A stretch of DNA of 64,000 bases from Streptomyces sp. NBC_00271 (GCF_036178845.1 NZ_CP108070.1:3224001-3288000), one strand, 5' to 3'; shown: positions 43,592 to 53,601, counted from the stretch's first letter. Notes: a model not told the origin generated them from the letters alone. Translations and numbers: made by a program.

Positions 43592-45199
43592 CTACGCCGA
43601 GACGCGGGACTCCGCAACCCCCCGAGGCGCCGGAATCTCCGCCGAGCCCGCCGCAGACACCCCGCACTCCATGACCCGAGGCAACCGCAACGCCATCCCC
43701 GCCCCCAGCAACAACAACCCCGCACTGACGAGCAACGTCACATGCAGCCCGTGCACAAAGGAGTCCCGAGCCGCATGACGCAGGGCCGCCCCCCGCACCC
43801 CGCCGAGCCGCGCAGCGACGTCGTACGCCTCTCCCAACGAGTGCCCCGCCGCAGCGGAGTCCCCCGGCGAGACCCCCGGTACGGACGACAGTCCGGGCGC
43901 GTACGCCGCGTTCATCACACTCCCCAGAAGCGCGATCCCGATCCCCGCCCCCAGCTGGTACGAGGTCTCGCCGATCGCCGCCGCCCCACCCGCCTGCGCC
44001 GGCGGCGCCTCGCTCAGCATCGACTCGTACGCCCCGAAGAGCGTCGTCTCCAGCCCGAACCCGAGCAGCACGAACCCGAACAGCAGCAGCCCGGTGTTGT
44101 CGTCCCCGCCCATCGCGGTGAGCGTGACCACTGCCACCGCCGTGAGACAGAACCCGAAACAGACCATCGCGCGCGGCCCGAACCGCCGCAGCAGCCGCGC
44201 CCCCGCGAGCCCCGCGGCCATCGCCGCGAAGGTGAGCGGCAGCAGCCGCAGCCCGGTCTGCAGGGGCGAGAGTCCGAGGACCAGTTGCAGGTACTGCGCG
44301 GCGATCAGCTCGAGCCCGACCAGCGCGAGCATGGCGAGGACGATGCAGCACACGGACGTACTGAACGCGGGCCGCGAGAACATCCGCAGGTCCACCAGCG
44401 GATGCGTACGCCGTCGCTGGCGCCGTACGAAGGCGAACATCAGCGCGCCGCCCACGAACAGCGGCGCCAGCGTGAACGGGCCGAACGGCGCTTCACCGCC
44501 GCCGAGCCGCTTGACCCCGAGCACGAGCCCGAAGAGCCCGGCGGCGGCCGTCAGGGCCCCCACCACGTCCCAGGGACCGTCGCGGTCGCCGTAGGACTCG
44601 GGCAGCAGCAGCCGTCCGATCGGCAGGCTGATCAGCATCAGCGGGATGTTGACGAGGAAGACCGATCCCCACCAGAAGTGTTCGAGGAGGAACCCGCCGA
44701 GCAGCGGCCCGACCGCCGCGCCCACCGCGGCGACCGCGCTCCAGATGCCGATCGCGAGAGCCCGCTCCCGCCGGTCGGGAAAGACCTGGCGCAGGATGGA
44801 CAGGGTCGCGGGCATGATCATCGCGCCGCCGACGCCGAGCAGGGCGCGCGCGCCGATGAGGACCTGGGCGCTGTCGGCGAGCGCGGCGATCCCGGAGGCG
44901 ATGCCGAAGAGTCCGTATCCGAGGAGGAGCACACGTCTGCGGCCCACCCGGTCACCCAGCGTGCCGAAGAGGATCAGCAGCGCGGCGCAGACGAGCGGAT
45001 AGACGTCGACGATCCAGAGCAGTTCTATCGCGCCGGGCTTGAGGTCCTCGGTGACGGCGGGCACGGCGACGTGCAGCACGGTGGCATCGAGGGCCACGAG
45101 GAGCAGGCTGACGCACAGCACCACGAGGACGACCCAGCGGTTGGCACCGGCCCCGGCCTCCCGACGGCGACACTCTGCGGCCGTGGTCGTCCCGGACAT
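43592..45199 (-). CDS. MFS drug transporter, DHA2 (14-TMS) family
   Basis: 535 aa from ATG at 45199 with GGGAGG 7 nt upstream; the longer frame to 45646 is not credible. Fourteen hydrophobic segments. The motif D region WVVLVVLCVSLLLVALDATVLHVAVPAV, GTLGDRVGRRR (motif A) and LGVGGAMIMPATLSILRQVFP (motif C-like) are typical of QacA/EmrB-type proton-driven efflux pumps. Probably exports an antibiotic or toxic compound; no divergent regulator is adjacent. C-terminus is long and Ala/Gly-rich. Confidence 0.94.
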   Translation of the reverse strand: MSGTTTAAECRRREAGAGANRWVVLVVLCVSLLLVALDATVLHVAVPAVTEDLKPGAIELLWIVDVYPLVCAALLILFGTLGDRVGRRRVLLLGYGLFGIASGIAALADSAQVLIGARALLGVGGAMIMPATLSILRQVFPDRRERALAIGIWSAVAAVGAAVGPLLGGFLLEHFWWGSVFLVNIPLMLISLPIGRLLLPESYGDRDGPWDVVGALTAAAGLFGLVLGVKRLGGGEAPFGPFTLAPLFVGGALMFAFVRRQRRRTHPLVDLRMFSRPAFSTSVCCIVLAMLALVGLELIAAQYLQLVLGLSPLQTGLRLLPLTFAAMAAGLAGARLLRRFGPRAMVCFGFCLTAVAVVTLTAMGGDDNTGLLLFGFVLLGFGLETTLFGAYESMLSEAPPAQAGGAAAIGETSYQLGAGIGIALLGSVMNAAYAPGLSSVPGVSPGDSAAAGHSLGEAYDVAARLGGVRGAALRHAARDSFVHGLHVTLLVSAGLLLLGAGMALRLPRVMECGVSAAGSAEIPAPRGVAESRVSA

Positions 45200-45458
45200 G
45201 TACGTACCTCCCAGATGTTCCCTCGCGTTCGGCGATCCGCTGGGTGGGGACTCCCTGCGGCTGCGGTCCGGGAGGAGCGGGGTCCCGGACGCACGCATCA
45301 AAGGCGAGTGAGCGGCCAGCGTACGCGAGTTCCTGTCGCATACACGTGGCGGACCTCTCACGTTCTCCTTGCCGAGCGTGTGGCGTACGCCACGCTCCCC
45401 CTGGTGCACCACGCCCCGCACGGCCGCCCGGTTCCGCCCGCCGTCGATAATCGAGCCC

Positions 45459-46628
45459 GTGACCGATCTTGAGACGCCCCTCGCGACGCCGCCCGGCGCG
45501 AGCGCGCCACGCCGGGCCGCGCCCGCCCTCCTCGGGTACGCCGCGGTACGGGCCCTGGGCGTCCTCACGCTCGCGCTGTGGAGCGCGGCGAACGGCAAGA
45601 GCGCCCACACACTGCTGACGGCCCGCTGGGACGCGCTCTGGTACACCCGCGTCGCCGATCTCGGCTACGGCTACGAGGTGCGGCTGCCCAACGGTGACGT
45701 GCACTCGAACCTCGCGTTCTTCCCGCTGCTGCCCTGGCTGGAGCGGCTCGTCTCGGCGCTTTCCCCTCTGTCGTACGCGGATGCCGGGCTGCTGGTCAGC
45801 ACGCTGGCCTCGCTCGCCGCGGCCTGGGGGATCTTCGCCGTCGCGGACCACGTGTACGGCCCCCGCGTGGGCGTCTGCGCGGTGCTGGTCTGGGCGGTGC
45901 TGCCGGTCGGCATCGTGCAGTCGATGGCGTACAGCGAGTCCCTGTTCACGGCGCTCGCCGCCTGGTCGCTCTACGCGGTGCTGACCGGCCGCTGGGTGAC
46001 GGCCGGTCTGCTCGCCGCCTTCGCCGGGCTGACCCGCCCGGTGGGGGCCGCGGTGGTCGCGGCCCTGTGGGTGGCGGCCATCACCTCGTTCGTGCGGGAT
46101 CGGAGCGCGCATCCCGCGCACGGCGCGCCCGTGCTCCGACGCGCCCTCGGCATGCTCCTCGCGCCGCTCGGCGCCGCCGGATATGTGCTCTGGGTCGGCC
46201 ACCGCACGGGCAAGGGGCCGCTCGGCTATCTCGACGTCCAGGCGGGCTGGCGCAACGGATTCGACGGCGGGTACGCGTTCGCCCGCTTCGTGGGCGACAA
46301 GTTCACGTCATTCCCGTCCGCTCCGGCCGGCGTCGGACTGATCGTCGGAGTCGCACTGATCGTCTGGCTGTACGTGACGTGTGTACGACAACGCCAGCCG
46401 CCGGCGCTGCTGGTGTACGCGGGGATCGTCGTCGCGCTCGCCCTGTGCGCGTCGAGTTACTTCGGCTCGAAACCGCGCCTCCTGCTGCCCGCTTTCCCCC
46501 TCTTGCTCCCCCTCGCGCTGGCCCTGGCGCGACTGCGTACGTCCAGGTCAGCACTGATCCTCGGTGGCGTGGCGATGGCCTCCGCGCTCTACGGAGCGTT
46601 CTGGCTGAACGGCTCCGGTCCGCCATGA
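45459..46628 (+). CDS. PIG-V-like mannosyltransferase (GT-C membrane enzyme)
   Basis: 389 aa from GTG at 45459. About ten hydrophobic segments. The first extracytoplasmic loop begins RWDALWYTRVADLGYGYE and continues SNLAFFPLLPWLERL, the D-x-x-W-Y arrangement of the PIG-V/mannosyltransferase group that uses polyprenyl-phosphate mannose. The AYSESLFTALAAWSLYA segment is also characteristic. Likely glycosylates secreted proteins or lipids on the outer face of the membrane. Acceptor unknown; expressed divergently from the DHA2 pump. Confidence 0.88.
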   Translation: MTDLETPLATPPGASAPRRAAPALLGYAAVRALGVLTLALWSAANGKSAHTLLTARWDALWYTRVADLGYGYEVRLPNGDVHSNLAFFPLLPWLERLVSALSPLSYADAGLLVSTLASLAAAWGIFAVADHVYGPRVGVCAVLVWAVLPVGIVQSMAYSESLFTALAAWSLYAVLTGRWVTAGLLAAFAGLTRPVGAAVVAALWVAAITSFVRDRSAHPAHGAPVLRRALGMLLAPLGAAGYVLWVGHRTGKGPLGYLDVQAGWRNGFDGGYAFARFVGDKFTSFPSAPAGVGLIVGVALIVWLYVTCVRQRQPPALLVYAGIVVALALCASSYFGSKPRLLLPAFPLLLPLALALARLRTSRSALILGGVAMASALYGAFWLNGSGPP

Positions 46629-46867
46629 TCCACCCGTTGACGCTCGGTGAGCGGCTGGAGAATTCCACCCCAGGATTCGGTGAACGAATTCAAAAGTGAC
46701 ATAAAACAGAAGCCCAAGCCGATCAATGGAATTGAAGGATCGGGGCGCCGATGATTAGAGAATCATTGGAATTAAACATCGCCCTGAGAGGAATCCCACA
46801 TCACATCGTCATCACAAAGCGAGTGATTCGGCCTGGAACGCAGCTCACTCGCTGTAACGTCGATTGA
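46629..46867. other. AT-enriched intergenic region before the PAP2 gene
   Basis: A 239-bp region with clearly lower GC than its surroundings (runs such as GACATAAAACAGAAG and GGAATTAAACATCG). It contains the inverted repeat ATGATTAGAGAATCAT (46750-46765). Probably the PAP2 promoter with a regulator or nucleoid-protein binding site; no gene is seen. Confidence 0.5.
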
Positions 46868-47908
46868 GTGCGTACCGAACGAAACCTCACCCGTCTGGAC
46901 CGGGTCTTCGCCCGGTTGGACCGTGAGCCGGAACGGCCGGCGAACATCGATGTGCCGAAGATGAGCAGGCACAGGGTTGTGCTCCTCGGAGCCACCCTGG
47001 CCTTCTACGTGGCCATCGTGTGGGCCGTTGCGATCACATCGTGGCTGGTCCGGTTCGACTGGCAGGTCATGTTCTTCCGGCCCTATCAGCAGTGGCCGGA
47101 GATCCACGCGTTCCTCGACTACTACGTGGTGCTGGGCCAGCGCGGCCCCACCGCCGTGATGGTCGCCGCATGGCTCGGCTGGCGCTCCTGGCGGCAGCAC
47201 ACCCTGCGCCCGATGCTCACGCTGGGCGCCTCGCTGCTGCTGCTCAACATCACGGTCGGCGCCGCGAAGCTCGGCATGGGCCGCCTCGGCCCGCACTACG
47301 CCATCACGATCGGCTCGAACGAGATGGGTCTCGGCGGCGATATATTCCCTTCGGGCCACACCGCGAACGCCGTCGTGACCTGGGGAATCCTGGCCTATCT
47401 GGCCTCCACCCCGCGGGCGAGGCGCTGGCTGTCGGCGCTGTCCGCCGTGACCTCGCTCGGCGTCGGCCTCACCACCGTCTACCTCGGTACGCACTGGCTG
47501 AGCGATGTGCTGCTGGGCTGGGCCGCCGGTCTGCTGATCCTGCTGGCGCTGCCGTGGTGCGAGCCGCTGATCGCCCGCGCCGAGACCGGTCTGTTCACCC
47601 TGCGCGACGCCTGGCGCGCCCGCCGCGGCCGTGCGGTGCCCGCCCCGGCCGAGGCTCCGGTCGGCTCCCCGGTCGGTGTGCCCGTGCTGGTCAAGCAGTC
47701 GGTCCCGGTGAACGAGGAGGCTCCGGTACGCGGGGCGGTGCCCTCCGCCCGCCCGCCCCGGGCGCCGGTCTACCTGGCGCCCGGACCCCACACGACCCGC
47801 TCGGAGCGCACCCCGGTCACCCCGGTCGGCAGCCGCCGTCCACCGCACCCGGACCGCGTGGCGCGCGCCACCACGACATCGTCCGCCCGGCCGCTGACAG
47901 GCGGCTGA
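46868..47908 (+). CDS. PAP2-family membrane phosphatase
   Basis: 346 aa from GTG at 46868 (an ATG at 46961 is an alternative). Six membrane segments with the three PAP2 phosphatase motifs: K-x6-RLGP-type in AAKLGMGRLGP, the central GDIFPSGHTAN, and TTVYLGTHWLSDVLLGW. Residues about 240-346 are a Pro/Arg-rich cytoplasmic tail unusual for the family. Known substrates include undecaprenyl diphosphate and phosphatidic acid. Working beside a polyprenyl-dependent mannosyltransferase, recycling of the lipid carrier is a reasonable inference. Confidence 0.9.
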   Translation: MRTERNLTRLDRVFARLDREPERPANIDVPKMSRHRVVLLGATLAFYVAIVWAVAITSWLVRFDWQVMFFRPYQQWPEIHAFLDYYVVLGQRGPTAVMVAAWLGWRSWRQHTLRPMLTLGASLLLLNITVGAAKLGMGRLGPHYAITIGSNEMGLGGDIFPSGHTANAVVTWGILAYLASTPRARRWLSALSAVTSLGVGLTTVYLGTHWLSDVLLGWAAGLLILLALPWCEPLIARAETGLFTLRDAWRARRGRAVPAPAEAPVGSPVGVPVLVKQSVPVNEEAPVRGAVPSARPPRAPVYLAPGPHTTRSERTPVTPVGSRRPPHPDRVARATTTSSARPLTGG

Positions 47909-47968
47909 GGCACAACGGACCGATCATGGAGAACAGCGGGGCCGGTACGCACAACCTCCCCGCACAGC

Positions 47969-48000
47969 GAAGGCCCCCGGCTCGTGAGCCGGGGGCCTTC
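47969..48000. terminator. Bidirectional terminator after the PAP2 gene
   Basis: GAAGGCCCCCGGCTC and GAGCCGGGGGCCTTC form a perfect 15-bp stem with a 2-nt centre, placed between the PAP2 gene and the convergent I78-like gene. Confidence 0.9.
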
Positions 48001-48015
48001 GCGCATTACGTGGCC

Positions 48016-48231
48016 TCAGCCCTTCCAGCAGCGGGTCACCCGGCCGTCGGTGACCTCGAAGTTCAGCCGCCCCGTGCGGTACTCCATGGTGATGATCGCG
48101 CCGGGCGGCAGCGAGCGCACCGTGGACCAGCCGTGCTCCCGGGCGCGGTGCTCGGCGCTCCTCGCCTCCAGGCCGACATAGGCCTGCGGACTGTCCTGGG
48201 GCTCTGCGGGCGGGGTGGGAATGGGTGCCAT
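48016..48231 (-). CDS. I78-family-like peptidase inhibitor, small protein
   Basis: 71 aa from ATG at 48231. A hydrophilic N-terminus is followed by a compact domain WSTVRSLPPGAIITMEYRTGRLNFEVTDGRVTRCWKG, matching the inhibitor I78 (elastase inhibitor AFLEI) pattern: R-x-L-P-P-G, then R-L-N-F, x-x-D-x-x-V, then C. No signal peptide. It may inhibit a cellular serine protease; the partner is unknown. Starts in the family often vary, so the N-terminus is uncertain. Confidence 0.75.
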   Translation of the reverse strand: MAPIPTPPAEPQDSPQAYVGLEARSAEHRAREHGWSTVRSLPPGAIITMEYRTGRLNFEVTDGRVTRCWKG

Positions 48232-48644
48232 GACCGCCACGTTAGGCGGCCGACCGCGGCGGGGGAAGTCCGGGCCCAAGACCCTGCGTCACCCATGCCC
48301 CTCCGGTCGCGCTTCTGTCACAGGATCGCTACACGCGTTTCGGCCGAACTCCGTCACACGTACGAGGGGTTCCGCACGTGTCCCGCACCCCTTCGAACGT
48401 AATTCGGGACTACCTTGACGCCGTCCCGAATAACCCAATGGAAAGTGCGGAGTCCCCCGTCGAGATCCCGTGGGGGAAGTCTTCCATTCCGATTCCGGGG
48501 CATGTCGCGGAAGCTGACACCGCATAGGAAATGCACGGTTCCAGCACAGAACCCCCGCACATCTTCTGTCGGGGCGCGGAGCGATGCGAGCACCACGGCG
48601 TGAGCTTCAGGCAGGCCCACGGCGCGACGGCGAAGGGGCGAGCA
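48232..48644. other. Intergenic region upstream of ctaD
   Basis: 413 bp with no supported gene. It holds an inverted repeat (48402-48431) around a TTGACG and probably a long ctaD leader of about 200 nt. Antisense open frames here are shadows. Confidence 0.5.
48402..48431 (+). promoter_or_regulatory. Inverted-repeat operator candidate upstream of ctaD
   Basis: ATTCGGGAC and GTCCCGAAT are perfect 9-bp arms separated by 12 nt that contain TTGACG, a -35-like element. A dimer bound here would cover the promoter. About 215 bp separate it from the ctaD start. Confidence 0.45.
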
Positions 48645-50339
48645 ATGGGCACGGAGACCGCGCAGGCGACGGCGCCACCCGTATACAGGAGGCAGCGACC
48701 GGGGCGGCTCGCCGTGGACTGGCTCACCACGACGGACCACAAGAAGATCGGCCACCTCTACCTGATCACGTCTTTCGCCTTCTTTCTCATCGGCGGTCTG
48801 ATGGCGTTGGTGATGCGCGCCGAACTCGCCCGGCCCGGTCTGCAGATCGTGGACAACAACCAGTTCAACCAGCTGTTCACCCTGCACGGCACGATCATGC
48901 TGCTGCTGTTCGCCACCCCGACCTTCGCCGGGTTCGCCAACGAGATCATGCCGCTGCAGATCGGCTCCCCGGACGTCGCCTTCCCCCGCCTGAACATGCT
49001 GTCGTACTGGTTCTTCCTCTTCGGCGGCCTGATCGTCCTCGGCTCGCTCATGGTGCCCGACGGACCCGCCTCCTTCGGCTGGTTCGCCTATGCCCCGCTC
49101 AACAGCCTGGAGCGCTCGCCGAACATCGGCGCCGACATGTGGATCATGGGCCTGGCGCTGACGGGCTTCGGCACGATCCTCGGCGCGGTGAACTTCATCA
49201 CGACCATCGTCGGGATGCGGGCCCCCGGCATGACGATGTTCCGGCTGCCGATCTTCACCTGGAACATCCTTTTCACCTCGATCCTCGTCCTCTTCGCGTT
49301 CCCGGTGCTCGCGGCGGCGCTGCTGGTCCTGGAGGCGGACCGGCGCTTCGGGTCGGTGGTGTTCGAGGCGGCCAACGGCGGCGCGCTGCTGTGGCAGCAC
49401 CTGTTCTGGTTCTTCGGGCATCCCGAGGTCTACATCATCGCGTTGCCGTTCTTCGGGATCATCACGGAGATCCTGCCGGTCTTCAGCAGGAAGCCGGTCT
49501 TCGGTTATCTGACGCTGGTCGCCGCGACGATGGCCATCACCGGTCTGTCGATCGTGGTGTGGGCGCACCACATGTTCGCGACGGGCGCGGTGCTGCTGCC
49601 GTTCTTCTCTTTCATGTCGTTCTTGATCGCGGTGCCCACGGGGGTGAAGTTCTTCAACTGGAGCGGGACGATGATCAATGGTTCGCTCTCCTTCGAGACG
49701 CCCATGCTGTGGGCCATCGGTTTCCTGGTGTCGTTCCTGTTCGGCGGTCTGACCGGAGTGATCCTGGCCTCGCCGCCGATGGACTTCGAGGTCACCGACT
49801 CGTACTTCGTGGTCGCGCACTTCCACTACGTCGTCTTCGGCACCGTCGTCTTCGCGACTTTCGGTGGTTTCTACTTCTGGTGGCCCAAGTTCACCGGCAA
49901 GATGCTCGACGAACGACTCGGCAAGATCCATTTCTGGACGCTCTTCGTCGGCTTCCACACGACGTTCCTGGTGCAGCACTGGCTGGGTGCCGAGGGCATG
50001 CCGCGCCGGTACGCGGACTATCTGGCCGCCGACGGCTTCACGGCGCTCAACACCGTCTCGACGATCGGCGCGTTCCTGCTGGGCATGTCGACGCTGCCGT
50101 TCCTCTACAACGTCTGGAAGACGTCCAAGTACGGCACGAAGGTCGAGATGGACGACCCCTGGGGCTTCGGCCGCTCCCTGGAGTGGGCGACCTCGTGTCC
50201 GCCGCCCCGGCACAACTTCGTCACGCTGCCCCGGATCCGTTCCGAGAGCCCGGCGTTCGACCTGCACCATCCCCAGTACGGGGCGAACGGTCAGGAAACC
50301 GCTCCAGCGCCCGGGACAGCCGGTCCCGGGACGTCCTGA
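48645..50339 (+). CDS. ctaD: Cytochrome c oxidase subunit I (orphan copy)
   Basis: 564 aa from ATG at 48645 with GAAGGGG upstream. Twelve membrane helices with the haem-copper motifs: [16 protein letters not shown] (low-spin haem His), [10 protein letters not shown] (CuB His and cross-linked Tyr), [12 protein letters not shown] (two CuB His) and VAHFHYVV (haem ligands). The K- and D-channel residues look intact. No subunit II or III genes lie nearby, so this is a second, stand-alone ctaD that must borrow its partners. Its last 119 nt overlap the 3' end of the convergent WYL regulator gene. Confidence 0.95.
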   Translation: MGTETAQATAPPVYRRQRPGRLAVDWLTTTDHKKIGHLYLITSFAFFLIGGLMALVMRAELARPGLQIVDNNQFNQLFTLHGTIMLLLFATPTFAGFANEIMPLQIGSPDVAFPRLNMLSYWFFLFGGLIVLGSLMVPDGPASFGWFAYAPLNSLERSPNIGADMWIMGLALTGFGTILGAVNFITTIVGMRAPGMTMFRLPIFTWNILFTSILVLFAFPVLAAALLVLEADRRFGSVVFEAANGGALLWQHLFWFFGHPEVYIIALPFFGIITEILPVFSRKPVFGYLTLVAATMAITGLSIVVWAHHMFATGAVLLPFFSFMSFLIAVPTGVKFFNWSGTMINGSLSFETPMLWAIGFLVSFLFGGLTGVILASPPMDFEVTDSYFVVAHFHYVVFGTVVFATFGGFYFWWPKFTGKMLDERLGKIHFWTLFVGFHTTFLVQHWLGAEGMPRRYADYLAADGFTALNTVSTIGAFLLGMSTLPFLYNVWKTSKYGTKVEMDDPWGFGRSLEWATSCPPPRHNFVTLPRIRSESPAFDLHHPQYGANGQETAPAPGTAGPGTS

Positions 50340-51258
50340 TCGCCTCGGTGAGTTCGGCCGGCTCCAGGACCTCGAACTCGAAGCCTGTCAGCATCACGTG
50401 AATCACCATCACGTCGAGGCTCGCGGCGCCGGTGCGCAGGACGCAGCTGTCCTCCCCGGAGGCTTCCAGCGTCCCCGCCGAGGGGGAGATCCGCTCGGCG
50501 GCCTCTTCGAGGGGCACGAAGAGCCGGACGACCGCCTGCGAGGCGTAGGCGCGTGTGGAGACCCCTTGGGAGACGTAGGCCGCCAGATCCTCGGCCGGTG
50601 GCGTGCGGGGGGTGAAGCGGGGTCCGTGCGGCGGCCTGGGGGTGATGCGGTCGGCCCGGAACGTGCGCCAGTCGTCGCGGTCGACGTCCCAGGCGACCAG
50701 GTACCAGCGGCGTTCGGTGCACACCAGGCGGTGCGGTTCGACGGTCCGGCGGGTCGGGGAGCCGCCGTGGTCGCGGTACTCGAAGCGCAGCCGCTCACCG
50801 TCGCGGCAGGCGTGGGCGAGTTCCGTGAGCACGCCCGGGTCCACGGCGGAGGGCTGGGGGCCGCGCAGCATCGGCACGGTGAAGGCGTTGAGGGCGCTCA
50901 CGCGGCGGCGCAGTCGGCTCGGCAGGACCTGTTCGAGCTTGGCGAGGGCGCGTACGGAGGTCTCGCCGATGCCCTCGATGCCCTGCCCGGCGGCCGTGCG
51001 CAGCCCGACCGCGACGGCCACCGCCTCGTCGTCGTCCAGCAGCAGCGGCGGCAGCTCGGCTCCCGCGCCGAGTTGGTAGCCGCCTCCCGTGCCCGGGCTG
51101 GCGTTGACGGGATAGCCCAGCTCGCGCAGCCGGTCCACATCGCGGCGGATCGTGCGGGGCGTCACGCCCAGACGGTCCGCCAGATCGGCCCCGGACCATT
51201 CGCGGTGGGCCTGCAGCAGTGAGAGCAACCGCAGCAGCCGTGCCGATGTCTCCAACAT
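50221..51258 (-). CDS. WYL-domain transcriptional regulator
   Basis: 345 aa from ATG at 51258. N-terminal HTH_11 ([37 protein letters not shown]), then [17 protein letters not shown], a linker helix region, and the WYL domain ([23 protein letters not shown], with the conserved W-Y-L). WYL domains bind nucleic acid or small ligands in regulators such as DriD and PafBC. Residues after about 305 form an atypical basic tail, encoded opposite the end of ctaD. The 119-bp tail-to-tail overlap allows antisense interference between the two genes. Confidence 0.88.
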   Translation of the reverse strand: MLETSARLLRLLSLLQAHREWSGADLADRLGVTPRTIRRDVDRLRELGYPVNASPGTGGGYQLGAGAELPPLLLDDDEAVAVAVGLRTAAGQGIEGIGETSVRALAKLEQVLPSRLRRRVSALNAFTVPMLRGPQPSAVDPGVLTELAHACRDGERLRFEYRDHGGSPTRRTVEPHRLVCTERRWYLVAWDVDRDDWRTFRADRITPRPPHGPRFTPRTPPAEDLAAYVSQGVSTRAYASQAVVRLFVPLEEAAERISPSAGTLEASGEDSCVLRTGAASLDVMVIHVMLTGFEFEVLEPAELTEAIRTSRDRLSRALERFPDRSPRTGDGAGRTPGSRNGSGAA

Positions 51259-51325
51259 GCCGTCGAGTTTGCCAGCCCTTGCGGACAACCACTGTCCGCA
51301 AGGTGCTCCTGGGCGCCGGGCGCGG

Positions 51326-52156
51326 TCAGCCGGCCGCGGTGACCGTCACGGACAGGTCGTTGTCCCGTGTGTAGGAGGGCCCGGCCTCCACCGGGCCGTA
51401 CAGGGTCTTCACCGGCACCCTCGGGTGGATGAGGAAGAGGCGCTTGTCGGCGATGGCGTCGAGCAGCCGCGCGATCCGTACCCGGGGCCCGCCCTCCCCC
51501 GCCGGGCGCAGCCACAGGTCCCAGACGCCGGGCCGCAGGGCGCCGTATGCCACCGTGAAGCCGAACTCCGCCTGCTCCACGGCCACTTCCACGCGGATCG
51601 GCGGACCGGCCGCGTCCCGGTGACAGACCTCGGCATACGCGTCCGGCGAGAGGGGAACGCCGTACACCCGGCCTCGTACGCCCAGTCCCCGCTCCGCCCG
51701 GTACAGCTCGACGGCCTCCGCGTGCGGGGCCCGCAGCCAGCTGCGCACGGAGAGGTTGCCGTGCCGGGTCGCGTACGGGATGCGGACGGCGACATGGCCG
51801 AGGGAGCCGCTGGGGACCCGGGCGACGAGCGAGCGCAGGTCGTCGACGCCCGGGGCCAGCCGTCGCGGCTCGCCTCCCGCGACCTGGACGTAGGCGTCCC
51901 AGCGGCCCTCGGGCAGGGCGACGCCGCTGGGCAGCGCGGCGCGCAGTCGGCCGTCCCCGGTGGGGGTCAGCGGCAGGCTGACCGCCTCGTGGCTCTCGCG
52001 GTGGCGCAGCACCAGGAGCGCGGCGCCCGGCTCGCCGGTCTCGGTGACGTCGAAGGTCAGTCCGCCCGCGGAGTCGGCGATGCAGTCGGCGCACGGGGGC
52101 ACGGCGGCGTCCGGGTCGGCGCGGTGCCGAGCGGTCCGCGGGACCGGCGTCATCAT
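51326..52156 (-). CDS. Actinomycete protein of unknown function
   Basis: About 276 aa from ATG at 52156 (an adjacent ATG at 52153 is equally possible). Mostly beta-rich: two similar halves each contain a GALRPGVWDLWLRP/PEGRWDAYVQV-type segment, suggesting a duplicated immunoglobulin- or carbohydrate-binding-like fold. The N-terminus has CADC. No signal peptide or catalytic motif. In Streptomyces such domains occur as partners of glycosyltransferases, so a role with sugars is possible, but I do not recognise the family. Confidence 0.7.
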   Translation of the reverse strand: MMTPVPRTARHRADPDAAVPPCADCIADSAGGLTFDVTETGEPGAALLVLRHRESHEAVSLPLTPTGDGRLRAALPSGVALPEGRWDAYVQVAGGEPRRLAPGVDDLRSLVARVPSGSLGHVAVRIPYATRHGNLSVRSWLRAPHAEAVELYRAERGLGVRGRVYGVPLSPDAYAEVCHRDAAGPPIRVEVAVEQAEFGFTVAYGALRPGVWDLWLRPAGEGGPRVRIARLLDAIADKRLFLIHPRVPVKTLYGPVEAGPSYTRDNDLSVTVTAAG

Positions 52157-52290
52157 GCGAGCGCCCTTTCGTGCGGGGCGGCACCGCCGGGTCCTCCGTC
52201 GGATCCGCCTCCTGTCGGGATAGACCCCGGGCCCGGGTGAATGGTTGCTTCTCATGTGCACATCAGGGCGCGCAGGACAGTCGAGGCACG

Positions 52291-53595
52291 TCAGGGCTCG
52301 TACGACAGTTGCGGCACCTCGAAGCAGTCGCTGTTCATGTCGCCCTGGGAGACCCAGCCGCTGCCGTCCTCCCAGCGGGCCACCGAGACACAGGTCCGGC
52401 GGGTCTTCGGAGGCGTGGGCAGGCGCTCGGAGGAGACGGGGATCAGCAGGCCGTCGGCGGTGTACGGGGCGCCGCGGTTCATGAAGCGGTCGACACACAC
52501 GCGTGTGACGCCCGTTTTCGCGCAGGACTTCGCGGCGTCCGTGAACCACATCGCGGCCGCCCAGCCCTCCAACTGCCACTGGGAATGCGTGGGCAGGCCC
52601 TTGGTGGCGTCCCGGAACGCGCGGACGGCGGCGTCGGAGGTGTCCTCGTAGTTCCGGCTGGATCCGGTCGCCCACAGGGCGTTGCGGCAGCGCGGGGCGT
52701 CCTTGTAGTCCTCGGGGACGGTGGAGGTCCAGTTCTGCACGTTGGTGACCTTGGCGATGACCTTGGCGCCGACGTCGTCCATCGCCTTGCACAGCTGGGC
52801 GTTGCCGTGCGTGTCGAGGGCGTCGAAGACGAGGTCGGCGCCCTGGTCCTTCAGATCGGCCGCGGCGGCGCGGAAGTTGGGCAGCGCGAAGTCGACCTGT
52901 TCGGTGACCACCTGGTAGCCCTCGGCCTTCAGACCCCGGGTGACGAGCCGGGCGTACGCGGCCGACGCGGACTGGTTGTAGGAGATCACGGCGGCCGTAC
53001 GGGCGCCGTGGACGCGCTTGAAGTAGCGGTAGACCTCGGTGCCGCCGTACAGCTTCCCGCCCCAGCCCGGTGTTCCCTCGCGGGGCGCGAGGCTGCCGTA
53101 GATCCCGTAGAGGTGCGGATAGGTGTCGTAGGCCGCGCCGATGGGCTGTCCGCCGATGTCGGGCACCCCGGCGGCGGACACGCGGGAGGCGCCCGCGTAG
53201 TCGAGGGCGGTGGTGGCGACGAGGGCGACGACCTTGTCCTCGTCGATGAGCCGGTGCACGCACTCGTTGTCGCCCACGCCGCTGCCGCCGTCGTCGCAGG
53301 TGCGCACCTCGACGGGGCGGCCGTCGATGCCCCCGCGCGCGTTGAGGCGGTCGAAGTAGGCCTTGGCCCCGTCGCGGGGGCCGGTGAAGGCGGAGCCGCC
53401 GACAGGGCTGGTGGCGCTGGTGACGATGCCGACGCGCAGCGGGGCGGTGCTCCGCGGGGCGGGCGTGGTCCGGTGCTCGAAGACGCTCTCGGGCAGGCGG
53501 CTGCCGCAGGCCGCCGTGCCCAGGACGAGTGCCGTGCCCAGCAGGAGCGGCAGGCCGGCGGCGAGGACTCCTTCGGGAACTCCCTTGGGGCGCAC
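52291..53595 (-). CDS. Branched-chain-type solute-binding lipoprotein
   Basis: 434 aa; lipobox GTAAC near residue 30. Periplasmic_binding_6 (LivJ-like) fold: LRVGIVTSATSPVGGSAFTGPRDGAKAYFDRLNARGGIDGRPVEVRTCDD, VVALVATTALDYAGASRVSAAGVPDIGG, VISYNQSASAAYARL and the FRAAAADLKDQGADLVF effector-domain face. It is encoded divergently from the Liv-type transporter (plus strand at 54770), separated by one lipoprotein gene. Likely binding partner of that transporter; ligand unknown and not necessarily an amino acid. Confidence 0.9.
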   Translation of the reverse strand: MRPKGVPEGVLAAGLPLLLGTALVLGTAACGSRLPESVFEHRTTPAPRSTAPLRVGIVTSATSPVGGSAFTGPRDGAKAYFDRLNARGGIDGRPVEVRTCDDGGSGVGDNECVHRLIDEDKVVALVATTALDYAGASRVSAAGVPDIGGQPIGAAYDTYPHLYGIYGSLAPREGTPGWGGKLYGGTEVYRYFKRVHGARTAAVISYNQSASAAYARLVTRGLKAEGYQVVTEQVDFALPNFRAAAADLKDQGADLVFDALDTHGNAQLCKAMDDVGAKVIAKVTNVQNWTSTVPEDYKDAPRCRNALWATGSSRNYEDTSDAAVRAFRDATKGLPTHSQWQLEGWAAAMWFTDAAKSCAKTGVTRVCVDRFMNRGAPYTADGLLIPVSSERLPTPPKTRRTCVSVARWEDGSGWVSQGDMNSDCFEVPQLSYEP

Positions 53596-53601
53596 GGCGG
53601 G

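Noticed and set aside
48354..50270. A 638-codon frame antisense to ctaD
   Set aside because: Composition is His/Arg/Glu-rich shadow sequence, while the plus strand holds a clear cytochrome oxidase.
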